In this document: positions 1 through 12,528 of the stretch, in pieces | Position numbering within the stretch: position 1 is the stretch's first letter | Layout of the letters: the number at the start of each line of letters is the position of its first letter | Origin: Xenopus tropicalis | Taxonomy: Eukaryota; Chordata; Amphibia; Anura; Pipidae | Reading direction: 5' to 3' | Length of the DNA stretch: 64,000 nucleotides | NCBI RefSeq assembly: GCF_000004195.4 | Contig: NC_030685.2 | Coordinates: 51,701,516-51,765,515 of the forward strand | The notes under the pieces: model-generated | Database searches by the model: none | What the model saw: only the letters and a program-made list of their open reading frames with translations | What the model was told of the DNA's origin: nothing | Program-made: the position numbers and the translations under genes

Positions 1-2898
1 GTCTCTTAAAATAACAGCAAAGGAAATCAAACACATTTTCTTTCTGAAATCTGAAACATTTAAAGGTTCTTTTCTTTGTGGGATATATATATATAATATA
101 TTTTCTACCCCATCCTAAAAACATTCAGTATTTTGTATTGATTACTGTTCTTTGAAAAAAGATACTTCTTAAAAATGTGGTGTCCTCCAGGTCTTGCTCC
201 AAATGACCTGTTAATTAAGTGGTAGTCTGAAATAACCAGTACTAGCAGTAATCCTTTTCCTTTATCTGAATCCTTCCTTTCCTTTTGGTCTCATATCAAG
301 ACTATCAAGACACAGGCAATTAATAGCAAAATTCTCAAATTCTAAATTGCCCAAACCTGTACCTTCGATATAAACAGACCGTAACAATACTTATAAGTAT
401 AGAGCAACCATTGCATTAGTTTATAACCCACTAACTTTTTTGCATCTACAGGGTACAGTGAAGGAAATAATAAAATGTATAAAAACAAAGGTAGACACTC
501 ACCACAGGGAAGGGAGCAAAGACCATCTGAGGTTGATCACATGATTTTAGGTTTTACCAATTAGTATTTCCGCTCTTAAAATCAATTTAGGGCAGTTTTT
601 GACGCAATGAGTACAGCTGTAGGTTAAAATGTATTATCTGGACCTTCCTGTTCAAGCCTTCCAGCCTTTTCCAACATGGGGGCAAATAGATTTGAGAGAC
701 TGGTCTATAGCATCTGCTTTCAAGGCTTGATTACCAGAAATGAACATCAAAGCTGGGTCAGTCTGTGGAGCAATGGGATCAATCACATCAGGATTTTTGC
801 ATGGAATTGCAAAATTTGTTTTTCTTCTTTTATTAGAGAAGTGCCAAAGGCTCAGTGTAAAAGTCCCTCTGACTTTTATCAATATACCAAATGCTTGGTG
901 GATAAATTTAGAAGACAATTGTTTACCTTGCAAATTTCCCCTGAACATTTGCAAGCTATTTCATTGTCCCATTTCACCAGAATATTTAAATAAAGCTATC
1001 TATTCCCAATCAATACATTTTTAACTGAGTTCCATGGAAAAATGAATCATCATCTGTCAAGATGGACCTCACACAATGTGAAGGGCTACCACTAGTGTAA
1101 CCCGATGGGGTCCATTTATTATGGAACTGTGAAAGTCTCTTGGTTTGCCATCTCCACCTTTTTGTCAATTAGTTTTTTTGTGAGAGTTAAATAGTAGGCA
1201 TCTAAAAGCATCCCCTTCCTTTAAAGGGCATCTATCATTAAATAATTGTTTCCCCCACCAGAGGTGCTGTCTAATATAGCCTGCACTCCAGTTTAGGGAA
1301 AAAATAATATTTTTGCTAGTGCTCCTCTTGAGAACTATGCCAAGTGAGCAGGATAGGTGATCCTGGTGTAGGCTACCATAATGTGTACTGTACTCCTCAC
1401 ATAAAGCTTCTCTCACATTGTTTACAATGACGTCCTTTCCATCTCTCTAAAACTATTATAAATTGTAACACTTTTGAGATAAGCATAACTAAAATTGTTA
1501 CGGTTATTCATTTAGATGATAATTATTGCAAGCTTATTTAGAATATTCCTTTTTTATGCAGATATGCAGAATCAATGTACAATGATGCAGCAATACACAT
1601 TGTAACTGGGTAAACTTGTATTTTAGGTTATGGGGTTTTTAAAACTGTATTTGTTTTAATACACAGATATTCAAATATTTTTATTTCCTCTTGCTATGCA
1701 TTCTGTGGCTTCAAGTTAAATGGCATTCTGAATGCCAACATACACACATACATACATATATAAGAAGCCCACCACCTGTATTATAATGTCATATTTCTTT
1801 TTCTAAGTTTTAAAATAAATATAGATTGCCTATACTTTTAAGAGCACAACTGAAGAAATGGGAAAGTTTCAGTGCAGCTTCAGAGTTAGATTTAAATTGG
1901 AAGGCTTAAAGCATAGTAACAATCAGCTATCTTCCACTGTGCTGTATTGTTCAGTACAGACACGCATACAATGTTTGGGCAGATGGATGTTACTTTTTTG
2001 TCAGCTGCATTAAGATACATTTAATATTTGTTAAGTTTGTGGAAAGCATCCAAAGGGCAAAAGGACCTGAGAAAACAATGGGATCATGCCTAATGTGAGC
2101 CAGATGGAAAAAGACGTGCCTCCATGGGATTCGGGTGAGTAAAAAATATATTTTATTGATATTTTCCATGACACCTGGCAAATGTCCAATCTCCTTCAGG
2201 CAGAGAACATATTGATCCTTAGATTAAAGTGTTTTGCAGAAACGTAACAAACTGAATGTTGGTGAAAATCTAAATTCCAAAGCAGATGAAACTCACTCCT
2301 CATATCTAGGCAAATAGTTTCCAAAGCTGGTCTTGGATTTGGCATTACCACTTAATATATTTATATGCATGGATATTATGTCTGTGCCCGCAGAACAGTT
2401 GGAACAGTATTGCACAACAATATATCATATTCTGGAGGATTTTTATTGTCATAATTGCCAGTAGCCATTAGACATGTGGTCAGCATTTAACAATGGTCCT
2501 AATTTGACTGCCAAAGCACAGGGTTAGTATACTTCCTTGTAGACTGGGCTAATGGGCTATTTTAAATTTCCTTTTTTTTTTAGCAATCATATTTTTATTT
2601 TCTCAATCACAATATTTCAAAGCAAAATCGTAAAAAAAAAATTCAAAAACTAAAAGCTAATGAGATGAAGGTTTTAGAAATTGTTTTAAAAAATTGAGAA
2701 AAAAAATAATGATCATGAGATAAATGATTTCTTTTGCTGCAGTTTATGCTAATCTCCACAAAGAACAAATGCACAAATTGATTATTCAACCCCTACAGGA
2801 AACAACCACCAGCATTAATGAACCACTAATATAATAAAACAGAATACTTTCACTCGTGGACTATCTCTCTTTTTCTACCCTGAAATTTGTTAACCAAG
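1..2898. other. Unassigned AT-rich sequence
   Basis: I see no supportable gene, RNA or full mobile element here. Reading frames are short and show no recognisable protein. Minor features are a short TA-rich run near 80-100, CATA-type short repeats near 1741-1762, and A/T homopolymer-rich sequence at 2570-2710. Confidence 0.5.
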
Positions 2899-3232
2899 GT
2901 TACATAGTTACATAGTTACATAGGGTTGAAAAAAGACCATTGTCCATCAAGTTCAATCCATCCGAGTAAACCCAGCACGCAACCTATACTAACCAATCTA
3001 TACACTCACATACATAAACTATATATATACAACCAGTAATACTAACTGTAGATATTAGTATCACAATAGCCTTGGATATTCTGCTTGTTCAAAAACTCAT
3101 CCAGGCCCCTCTTAAAGGCATTAACAGAGTCTGCCATTACCACATCACTAGGAAGGGCATTCCACAGCCTCACTGCCCTCACCGTGAAAGACCACCTACG
3201 CTGCTTCAAATGGAAGCTCTGTTCCTCTAATC

Positions 3233-4214
3233 CAGTGCTGTCCAACTGGCCCCCCTCTGTGTGGCCCCCCACCTGTCTGGCTGCTTTGATGACTTACCTT
3301 TGAGTAAGCTTTAAATGGTATCAGTACTGAGATTAACTGGCCCCCTGCATGGTTCTCACCTCAGATTCAGGCTGTAATCAGGCTGTATTGTTTAAATATG
3401 TAATCCCCTGTGTTGTTCACACCTTTTAATCTCTGCATTGTTCACCCCCTGCAGTGTTCACACCTCAGGCTCAGGCTGTAATCACTCCCATTGTTCACTT
3501 CTTCACACCTCAGACATAGGTACTGTAGGCAGAGTATGGCACATACAGCCAGCATAGGGCAGGTAGAATATGGCACACACAGGCAGCATATGTCAGAGAG
3601 GGTATGGCACACACAGGAAGGGTAGTGCAGGCAGAGTATGGCACACACAGTCAGGGTAGGGCAGGCAGAGTATGGCACACACAGGCAGGGTAGGGCAGGC
3701 AGAGTATGACACACAGAGGCAGCATAGGGAAGGCAGAGTATGGCACACACAGGCAGGGTAGGGCAGGCAGAGTATGGCACACACAGACAGCATAGGACAG
3801 GCAGAGTGCTGCCTGTGTGTGCCATACTCTGCTTGCCCTATGCTGCTTGTGGGAGGTGAACCTGGCAGGGTTTTTTTGTGGGAGTTTGTTAGCAGTTGGA
3901 TGGTCCCTAAGGTGTGTAATTATGTACTGGGGGTTGCTCTGCAATCCACAGGGGAGGAGGAGGCATATGGAATTATATATGTATATCTTAATATGACAAT
4001 TATTTCACATATGAATGATGGTTGATATCCCCACAGTAAGGACCAAGCATTTGGGATTTTGCTGTGCTACCACCATTGTGATAAAATAGGTGTGGTTTGA
4101 AGTGGGTGTGGTTTCAAAAAGGGGAGTGGTCAAAACTGGCTTCCATTAGCGGCCCTCCACCATGTACGCTAGAGAAATTCCGGCCCTCGACACCGTAGAA
4201 GTTGGACAGCACTG
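3233..4214. mobile_element. Non-autonomous hAT element, copy 1 (982 bp)
   Basis: The termini are inverted (CAGTGCTGTCCAACT at both ends). They are flanked by a perfect 8-bp target duplication, CTCTAATC, at 3225-3232 and 4215-4222. The TIR form and the 8-bp duplication fit the hAT superfamily. No transposase is encoded; long open frames in it are translations of an internal minisatellite. A second copy in the opposite orientation lies at 24,151-25,086. Confidence 0.9.
3520..3840. repeat. 34-bp minisatellite inside the hAT element
   Basis: About nine imperfect units built on a 'tatggcacacacaggcag..tagggcaggcagag' theme. The unit period is 34 bp, measured in the second copy (24,601 to 24,635 to 24,669). 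It generates cysteine-rich pseudo-ORFs in several frames that should not be annotated as genes. Confidence 0.85.
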
Positions 4215-4523
4215 CTCTAATCTATAGGGGTGACCTCTGGTGCATTCAGTAGATAGTTTGCGTTTATATTATTTCTACCAAAGTGCATAACTTTGCACTT
4301 GTCAACATTGAACCTCATTTTCCAGTTTGCTGCCCAGTTTTCCAATTTTGTCAAATCGCTCTGCAAAGCGGCAGCATCCTGCATGGATGGTGGTAGCCTG
4401 AAGCATTAAGGATAAAAATTGAAAGAAACAGTAACACCAAAAAATGAAATTGTTTAAAAACAATTAAAATATAATCTATCGTTGCCCTGCACTAGTAAAA
4501 GGTTTGTTTATTTCAGAAGCCCT

Positions 4524-4746
4524 ACTATAGTTTGTATAAACAAAGCTGCCGTGTAGTTGTGGGGGATGCCATTCAAGATGAAAAAAGAAAAGGCACAGGT
4601 TACATAGCAAATAACAGATAAGCTCTGAAGAATACAATGGGAATCTGCACAGCTTATCTGTTTCTGCTATGTAACCTGTGCCCTTTCTCCTTTTTTCATG
4701 GCTGCCCCCATTGCTACACAGCGTCAATGTTTATATAAACTATAAT
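4524..4746. mobile_element. Palindromic foldback element (about 223 bp)
   Basis: The two halves are imperfect inverted copies of each other. The outer part ACTATAGTTTGTATAAACA at 4524 pairs with TTTATATAAACTATAAT at 4730-4746. The inner part GGCACAGGTTACATAGCA pairs with the reverse complement at 4660-4685. The loop is only about 30 bp. No coding capacity. The superfamily is unclear because I could not fix a target duplication. Confidence 0.65.
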
Positions 4747-4914
4747 AACTAACACATTATTTAATACTGAGTACTAACATGAGTATGAATACTTACCATT
4801 TATTTTATTAATGCCTAGTAATTAGTAATTCTTAATTTTAAATTAAGGCTGCATCAAATTTCCACATTGTGGTTCTGTTTTTGGCCCTTTTTAAAATATT
4901 TCTTACCATTCAGA

Positions 4915-5274
4915 TTAAAGGAGAAGGAAAGGTAAAAACTAAGTAAGCTTTATCGGAAAGGTCTATGTAAATACAGCCATGAGCACTCACAGAAACGCTG
5001 CACTGAGTCCTCTATCAAAAGAAACACAGTATTTCTTGTCTCCTTTTTTGTAAACATGTTCTTCGGTATCTGACTTCCTCTCTTCGATAAATCCTTCATT
5101 CCTGGGGCCAGAGTCTGTGCAGCGCTCTCCTCTCTCTCTTCTCCTCCCCCCCTCCCATAAGAATTCATAAAACTTACTCCCCCCACCCTTAGGAATGTGT
5201 AATCTGAGGTCTTTACTAAGGTATGAAAAAGCTTTCTGCAGTAAGATGCCAAAATGTCTTTCCTTCTCCTTTAA
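4915..5274. mobile_element. TTAA-flanked MITE (T2/piggyBac-like type), 360 bp
   Basis: Starts TTAAAGGAGAAGGAAAG and ends in its reverse complement at 5258-5274, giving TTAA at both outer edges. This matches the TTAAAGG-ended MITEs described in Xenopus as the T2 group. Related copies lie at 14,901-15,364 and 37,169-37,635 and share the subterminal block TAAAAACTAAGTAAGCTTTAT. Confidence 0.8.
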
Positions 5275-8200
5275 GACTAATTTAGTAACTTCTACATGCA
5301 ATGTACATCCGATGTTAATACATGGACAATTGTTTTATTGTTATTTTGGTTTTGTTTATTTTACGCCTGTCTTCAGTTGCTAGCTTTTATTTAATGGCCT
5401 AACATATAACTTTTTGCAGTTTGACTTTTATTATTCCATTCTTATATATTTAGCAGTTGCCTGTGTATAGGCAAGATATGGCACTGGTGTATTCATATTG
5501 GAGCCACAAGTAAAGTAACACATCAGGGAACTGAATGAAATGCACTTTCCAATGAAAATTTCTTTATGGAATGATGTCAGGCAGTTATTTTTGTAGTGGG
5601 AATGAATCTGGAGCATGTTATGATCTAAACCAAGTTATATTTTTATACTTTGTTTCCTTGTCCCTTAGTTCTTGATTGGGAATATTAAATTATGTCCTGA
5701 CTGGTTACAGATTTTGCTATATAAAATTCCTCCAAGCTCTTTATATCAAGGTTATGACCATGAGTGAATGTTAGGTCTAAGCTTGTTCACTGGTAAACCT
5801 ATAGAGTCATTCCATCCTTTTTTATGATAATTTGGCCACTGGGGAATTGGTTCATTGATAATATTTTATTTTATCTTGGCAATGAAAGCCAGAAGGCACT
5901 TTCCATTTGTATTACATTATACTGTGTATGTATATTTATGATCATATATATTTTTCCCTTTAAAATTTTTTGTTGATTTTACCAAGAAGTCCCATTATTT
6001 AAGCAGAAATTAAGTGGTCATTCATTTTCTACTTTTTTGTGGAGTTTGTTGATAAAATGTAATTCTTTTTCTTCCATGCATTGGATTGGGTTAGATATTT
6101 ATTATCTCACAAGAGGAAATAATTGTTACAAAGAAAAGGTTTTTTCTTGGTTCCTGCGATGCTTTGGGGACTTTTATTTGTGGTATGACATGGAGCTGCT
6201 CCTGGAAAAACAGGTGAGCAAAAAGTCAGCAAGCCCTAGTGTTTTCATTAACTGCCAAGTGCCCATTGTGGGCAGATATTAGCATTCATGATTGTAAAAA
6301 ACTTACTTGTCAAATATTTTATATATAGGATAAATTAGGTCTGTGCAACATTGCAGAACTCTGATATCACACTATATTATTTGTCAAAATTAAAGGCAAA
6401 GTCCTAATTAAGCTCATTCTATTGGAACATTGACGTGGGAGCGTAATTAATTTAAATTCCTCAAAGCAGTATAAATATTTCTTATAACAAAAGCGCAACT
6501 TTGCATTCAGTGTTATGAAGAAGAAGAAGTATCAGCAGACAGCATGATGTGGAAGAGCAATTCTGTAGTGAAAGCAACTGCTATTTGGCAAGAATTGTGT
6601 CTTATGAAAAGTAATGGTATTGGCCGTCTCCAGGACAAAATTACAGGGATACAACGCACAGGCATCATTGCACTAGGTATCATTGTCTAACATGACTAAT
6701 GGCTCTTTCCCTGTCTTGTGCACTGCGATAAGCAAGTGGAATGGCCAAAAAAAGAAGATGGACACATTAAGAAAACAATAAACAAGCAATAGATTTTACT
6801 ATGCCTCCAAATTGCGCAAACCATTTTTAGAGTCTCAGCCAGCTGCACTGCAGTAATGTGTATTAGGTGAAATGATCTCCACCTGATGAGCCTCCAGTGA
6901 TAATCTAAATGCAGCAAATGTCATGTTCCATAAGGCAATATGCAAAAATGTGCTGTAAACAGTATTACTCTAGTACCCTGGGACTTGTGGATATCATAAC
7001 ACAATACTATTAGCAAACGATTTATTTTGGCTCCATTAACATTATCTTTCTGTCCGTAAATATGATATGGGTAGATATTCTGGGATACCTACAGCTAGAC
7101 AAAATGCTAGTTTTAAAATGCTTCTAATATTTCATTAACATTATGGCTCTTATTTGGTTTCATAAAAAATGTATTATTCTTTTGAACAGGTATAATTGGG
7201 ACATCCTTTCAAAGTCAGTGATACTAATTTGATTGGAAAGCCTGAATGGAGTGCATACTTGATTTCCCACAGCATTAGCTGCAATAAGCCTTCTAAGAAT
7301 GCCTTTTTGTGACCACTGATATACATACAGCATCCATTGCACTGCTGAGATAACTCCCTGTTTGATAAAAAGTTGGCAAAGAATCACTGCAAAGGAATTT
7401 TCTGAATTATGTCCCTTTACAGTCTTACACCTCAGATTAAATTTACTATTCATGTTTCCTTCTGAAAGAAGCTTATTAACAGATGAAAAGCAGCAGAGCG
7501 AGAATGGAAAGTTATATAGGCTTAATACTTTGTCATTATTATAACAAAAACTTTTTATTAAATAAGAACATGATGTTGTTGCCTCAGTGGCAGCCAATAA
7601 GGTAGTAAATCAGGCACACAGTCAGTAGTCTATACAAATTAGGACTCACAGAACTGTGCAGCAAATTCTTTCATTGGTATTTGTAGATAATAAGCCAACT
7701 GGTTATAACTGATAAAATCCCATGTACATTATAACAGGCTTCCCCTGTACACTGCTTTATCAAAAAGGGGCTGAGTAAGTATTTTGCATGCAAATTTCTA
7801 AACAACGCTTTTTCCTATTTCTGAAAAGCTGAGTTCAGGACATTTTTGTACTTGGACACACAGGACATTTTTGTACTGTGTTGCCTAAAGCAGACCACCA
7901 CTCAGAAATGCCTTAGCAACTGCTCAATGAGACCAGGGGACAGCTGCAGGCACTTCAGGACTTGCATGTCCTGTAAGCTTTATGCTCAAGACCCAAGGTC
8001 AGCTAACAGTAAAATCAGGGTACAACTATGGCTCGGTACTTACTGCTCAGTTTTAAGCTGGCGTAAGTTATAAATCACTAATCATGGTGCTCTGAAGATA
8101 CAGTAAGTTACCATGTAACTCTGTAACTCCTAATATTCCTATACATCTACAGTGCCACCTAAGACCTTTTCTCATTTTTTCCAATAACAAATAACAGACA

Positions 8201-11029
8201 TGCTTGTTTTATGCCAACATTCAAGAACAACCTACATAACAAAGCATTTTCAGTAGTATGCCATTGTCTGTATTGTATTTTGTTTTCCCTTCCTTAATCC
8301 CCTATGTGTCTATAAACTACTACTACTTTAACTGATATTGCTCTACAGCGCAGGGAGCTTTTTCCTTAAATAACCTTGAAGATGCCACACACTGAAATGC
8401 TACAAAAGTAAAAATACACACACACACACATAAGGACATTATACACTGTTAACAGCACACATTTTGTGTATTATTAATTAATAGCAGCTATGAGAAAACA
8501 AGATAAATGGCAATATCAGTGGATAGTAGATAAGAGGGAAAAAGCAGAGAAGGGTCTAGAGAGCTAGCAGTAATACAAGATAATGAGATGATGTGCATAG
8601 ATGTAAGTGCAGAACAAGTGGGCTGGATAATCAATCATCTGTGAATGTAACTATCCATTACAATATATAATTGTACAGCAAAGGACAAGACACTCTTCCA
8701 TGAGGAATAATTGCATGGCATCAGTTTAGAGGGCTAATCATTGTTATTAACCCTCTTCCATCTTTCTGAACTAATTTATTGCTTGTCGATTATTCTGTGA
8801 AGAGGGTAATTAGAAATAGCACCTCTTGTACCAAGAGGGTCAGTATCTGCTTTAGAGTGCATGGCATTGCTGCCCTGACAATGCAGAAGACAATATTACA
8901 GAGTATATTCCATGAACAATGCAGAACAAATACAGTATATAGTGGTTTTAAGTTTAGTGGGGATTTTATACAGTTACTTTATGAAAAGTGGTTACTGTAC
9001 TTAAACAAATATCACAATATACAATTATGTAGGTGCCCCATTGCTTTTTCAACATGCAGCGCAAAGTGCAAAATTGAGATACAAATTGCCATTTTTTTTT
9101 AACGAACTGTGCAATTTTTCCTTAGAATTCTAGTTTATGCTAAACTACCACCACGGCTTGCCTGTGAGGCACCACTATGGATGCAAATTAGTGTCTGCAG
9201 TGGCAAGTTGCATGCAGGTTGTGGTGCATGGTTTGCTTACCAGTTTTGTGTGGGAATGGTGTTACTTCTGGAACATGGCGTCATTAGCCCCTGATTTACT
9301 TTGTTAGTTGCAGCTATGAATGAAGCTCTCTAAAAGGGAACCTTTGAAATTCCACCAGGTAAAGATTGGCAGTAAATCCAGGGTTCCCTTGCATCCATGC
9401 ATGTGATTGCATGCAATTCATCGCCGATGGGTGGGTGGACTATTTAACACGTGAGCAATACTGATAGTGACCAGGTAGCACATACTTGTCATCCATTTAA
9501 AAGGAAGCATCTTTGCTATGGGCTACTACTAAACCCTTTATTACATTACCCCTCCTATCGGCATCTATAATAATGATGGCAGCCAATACATTGTTTGCTG
9601 CAACTAAAAGAGATGCAAAAAGCTAAACCTTTTTCTCTTGTGATTTATGGTGCATTGCAACAGTGTTAGTACCAATTCTACAGGGTTCATATAGAAATGC
9701 AAGTGCAGTGGCAAAGTGCAAATTTCTGATGTGATGTCCTATGTTTTGAAATAGAATTCAGCATTTTTCCCAGCAATTCACCGTGATGGGGAGCTGCTCT
9801 TGATGCAATATTGGCCAATGTGTCAAAACCAGTGCAACTGAGTGTGCGTGTTTGGACACAATTGCATTTGGTGCAATTATACATACAGTACGTGAAGATA
9901 TTATATTAATGAGTCGTGTCAATGAATGCAATTCAGCTTTGGACAACCTCAATTGCAAATTAGGTTGTAATTGTGTTTATTTATGTGTGCAGTAATATGG
10001 TTGTGCATTGCATAGTGTGTGTACCAGTGTGATTCAGGTGTATAATCTCTTCTGGAAAAGAATAACCTTCCTAACTCTACTGATGCATCCTGCAACTTAG
10101 GAGTGCCACAATGATTTTGATAATGCCTGGTCACACACTACTTAATCAGTTCATAGAAGTGCTCTTTTGATTGTAATGCTATTTCCATTACAGAGAGTTG
10201 ATGCAACTGCAAACATACATGTAGTATAAAGAAGCCTTAAGACTAATATATAATATTTTGAAGATCACATTTTAAATTAGCTTGCACTTATGGTGAACTG
10301 CCTTGGTATGACACACATATGACACATATTCTTTTCTTTCTATGAACAATATATTGTAATTAAAATATTAATATCAATCACTAATTAGAGAATTTGTTCC
10401 CAGGGATGAGCACATCTCATCAGTTGTACTTTGCCTGTGAGTTTTATGGCTAATAGATTGCACATTATCTTCAGAGATAGGATGTATTAGAAACTTAAAA
10501 CACTGTTTAGCAGATTGGTCATGTATGTAAAGATGCCAGTCAGAAACATCATCCTGGCAACATTTCCATAAAGTTGTATGAAAATCCACAACCCTAAAAT
10601 GGTACAAAAATTCATATCTAACAAAAAGCAATATGTGTATAGACCTGCTTGATAGCAGGAAGTAAGTATTGTATGATAATATTATTTAATATTTATTATT
10701 GTGCTGTTCTCTGCAATATAGAAAATCTTGTTTCTTAAAGTTATGTGTTGCTATAATCAGCCAACCTTCCCTTTCTATCAAGCTATTATGGACCTTTCCA
10801 GGAATCAGTGCTATACATGTAACTAGGCCTCTTAGATAAAGCAGATTTGATTGTGTCAGAAGTCTTGTATGATTACAATGCATGCCCTGAGTCTAATGCC
10901 ATCTTTGACCGTCTTAATCATTCAAGGAAATACCAAGCTAATCAAAATGCCTTGGACAACTGCTCTATACAACAGTACCATTAGTGAGAACCAAGAAAAA
11001 ATAAGGATGTCCACATTCTCTCATAGTGC
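5275..11029. other. Unassigned sequence, no supportable gene
   Basis: I find no gene. A (CA)n run lies at about 8415-8432. Around 9020-10,140 the sequence is unusually rich in 'tgca/gcaa' words, suggesting a decayed repeat related to the one ending near 34,199. The segment at 8690-8900 is moderately high in complexity with several TAATTA-like words. The longest frame here (minus, 7160-7597) has no recognisable motif. Confidence 0.45.
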
Positions 11030-11462
11030 ATGCAACAAGTACATTAGAGGGGATTATAGGCAGTTGGGGGATGTTCTTTTTTCCCATAAAAACAATCAGC
11101 GCACCAGAGGTCACCCCTTTAGATTAGAGGAAAGGAGCTTCCATTTGAAGCAGCGTAGGTGGTTTTTCACGGTGAGGGCAGTGAGGTTATGGAATGCCCT
11201 TCCTAGTGATGTGGTAATGGCAGATTCTGTTAATGCCTTTAAGAGGGGCCTGGATGAGTTCTTGATCAATCAGAATATCCAAGGCTATTGTGATACTAAT
11301 ATCTACAGTTAGTACTAGTGGTTGTATATATAGTGTATGTATGTGAGTGTATAGATTGGTAGGTGTGGGTTAAGTGTGCTGGGTTTACTTGGATGGGTTG
11401 AACTTGATGGACACTGGTCTTTTTTCAACCCTATGTAACTATGTAACTATGTAACTATGTAT
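11030..11462 (+). mobile_element. CR1-type LINE 3' end, second copy
   Basis: The plus strand encodes the C-terminal tail of a CR1-like reverse transcriptase, open to the stop at 11,312. Visible motifs are RTRGHPFRLEERSFHL, FTVRAVRLWNALPSDVV and FKRGLDEFL. A 3' untranslated stretch of about 150 bp follows. The element then ends in tandem 8-bp units (CTATGTAA) at about 11,431-11,462. It is heavily 5'-truncated, as is usual for LINEs. Its sequence near 11,115-11,140 is intact where copy 1 carries a hAT insertion, so it serves as an empty-site reference. Confidence 0.85.
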
Positions 11463-11709
11463 GTGTGCCATAGGACGCATTACTAACTTAGAGGAGTGCC
11501 TTATCCTTTTAGAAAGGGAGTAGACACAGTTATGAGTACTAGGATACACTGTATACTCTCATGGAAGCATTACAGGCAACTCTTGTTTTCCACGGTTATG
11601 GCATTGGCAAGTACTCACCTTATTGTGTGTGGTTTTCATTATTATTGAATGTCATTGTTATTGTCATTTGGCTTATTTATATTTGTATGTGTTTTGTGTT
11701 TCCTATATT

Positions 11710-12528
11710 GGGCCCGATTCACTTAAGTCCGAAATAAGGAGTGCTATTTATAGCATGCGTTAAAAATCTTATCACTTCTTATTTTTCACTCGATTCACTA
11801 AAAGGACACTTGTCATAATTAAGAAGCGATGTTCTTGGCATTATTTATCTTACGATGACATATTTTCAAGCAATATATTACGCAGCGCACAAGATATTAC
11901 GCAGCGCGCGATATTTTATGCAGAGCGCAATATATTACGCACGTAACCATTACTTTCTAAAAACCACCATTTCCCTGAAAACTGGAGGATGCATCACTCT
12001 AGGGCCAACACATACTTGAAAAAATACGACTGCAAACTCCATGTTGTGTTGCCAATAGCTCACGAACCGCAATTTTCTTTAAGTACCGCCTGCCCCAAGT
12101 AGGGTTAATATTCACACAGATTAACACGATATTTTGCACATTTAACGCTACATATGTGTTTGTGAATCATGCGTTAGTACTATTTCTATTCGCTAATTAA
12201 CGCAATGCGTTTTTTTTGTGCATGCGATATGCGGATTAACACATGCGAAATGACTTTGATGAATCAGTACTTAATTATCGCATGCTTTTTAATGAAAAAA
12301 ACTATGCGATAAGCGTTATTGACCTTTAGTGAATCGGCCCCTATAACGCTTATCGCATAGTTTTTTTCATTAAAATATGTCATCGTAAGATAAATAACGC
12401 CAAGAACATCGCTTCTTAATTATGACAAGTGTCCTTTTAGTGAATCGAGCGAAAAATAAGAAGTGATAAGATTTTTAACGCATGCTATAAATAGCACTCC
12501 TTATTTCGGACTTTAGTGAATCGGGCCC
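11710..12528. mobile_element. Foldback transposon with about 158-bp inverted termini
   Basis: Outer ends are GGGCCCGATTCACT and its reverse complement. About 158 bp at each end (11,710-11,868 and 12,372-12,528) are inverted copies with few differences. The flanks share a 3-bp ATT, which could be a short target duplication of Harbinger size. The interior carries, in inverted orientation, sequence homologous to 50,330-50,593, plus a further internal palindrome around 12,290-12,365 centred on 'gtgaatcggcccc'. No coding capacity. Confidence 0.75.

Larger units (their letters stand above)
2899..4390 (-). mobile_element. CR1-type LINE remnant, split by a hAT insertion
   Basis: This is a minus-strand non-LTR retrotransposon remnant in two blocks, 2899-3232 and 4223-4390. 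Read on the minus strand, the 4388-4230 block encodes a reverse-transcriptase stretch with the motifs LENWAANW and FNVDKCKVMHFG, typical of the late RT domain in the CR1/L2 group. The 3232-3050 block encodes the C-terminal tail with the motifs FTVRAVRLWNALPSDVV and FKRGLDEFL. An internal deletion joins these two parts, and the frame is no longer continuous. The 3' end at 2899-2930 is a run of 8-bp units (GTTACATA), as in CR1 tails. A hAT element at 3233-4214 interrupts the LINE. The second CR1 copy, at about 11,030, shows the uninterrupted site. Assignment to CR1 rather than L2 is by motif likeness and the 8-bp tail. Confidence 0.82.

Noticed and set aside
3442..3825. Long Cys-rich open frames on the minus strand, and mirror frames at 24,400-24,867
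   Set aside because: They are translations of the 34-bp minisatellite inside hAT elements; open in several frames at once.
7160..7597. 145-codon minus-strand open frame
   Set aside because: No motif, ordinary AT-rich composition; compatible with chance.
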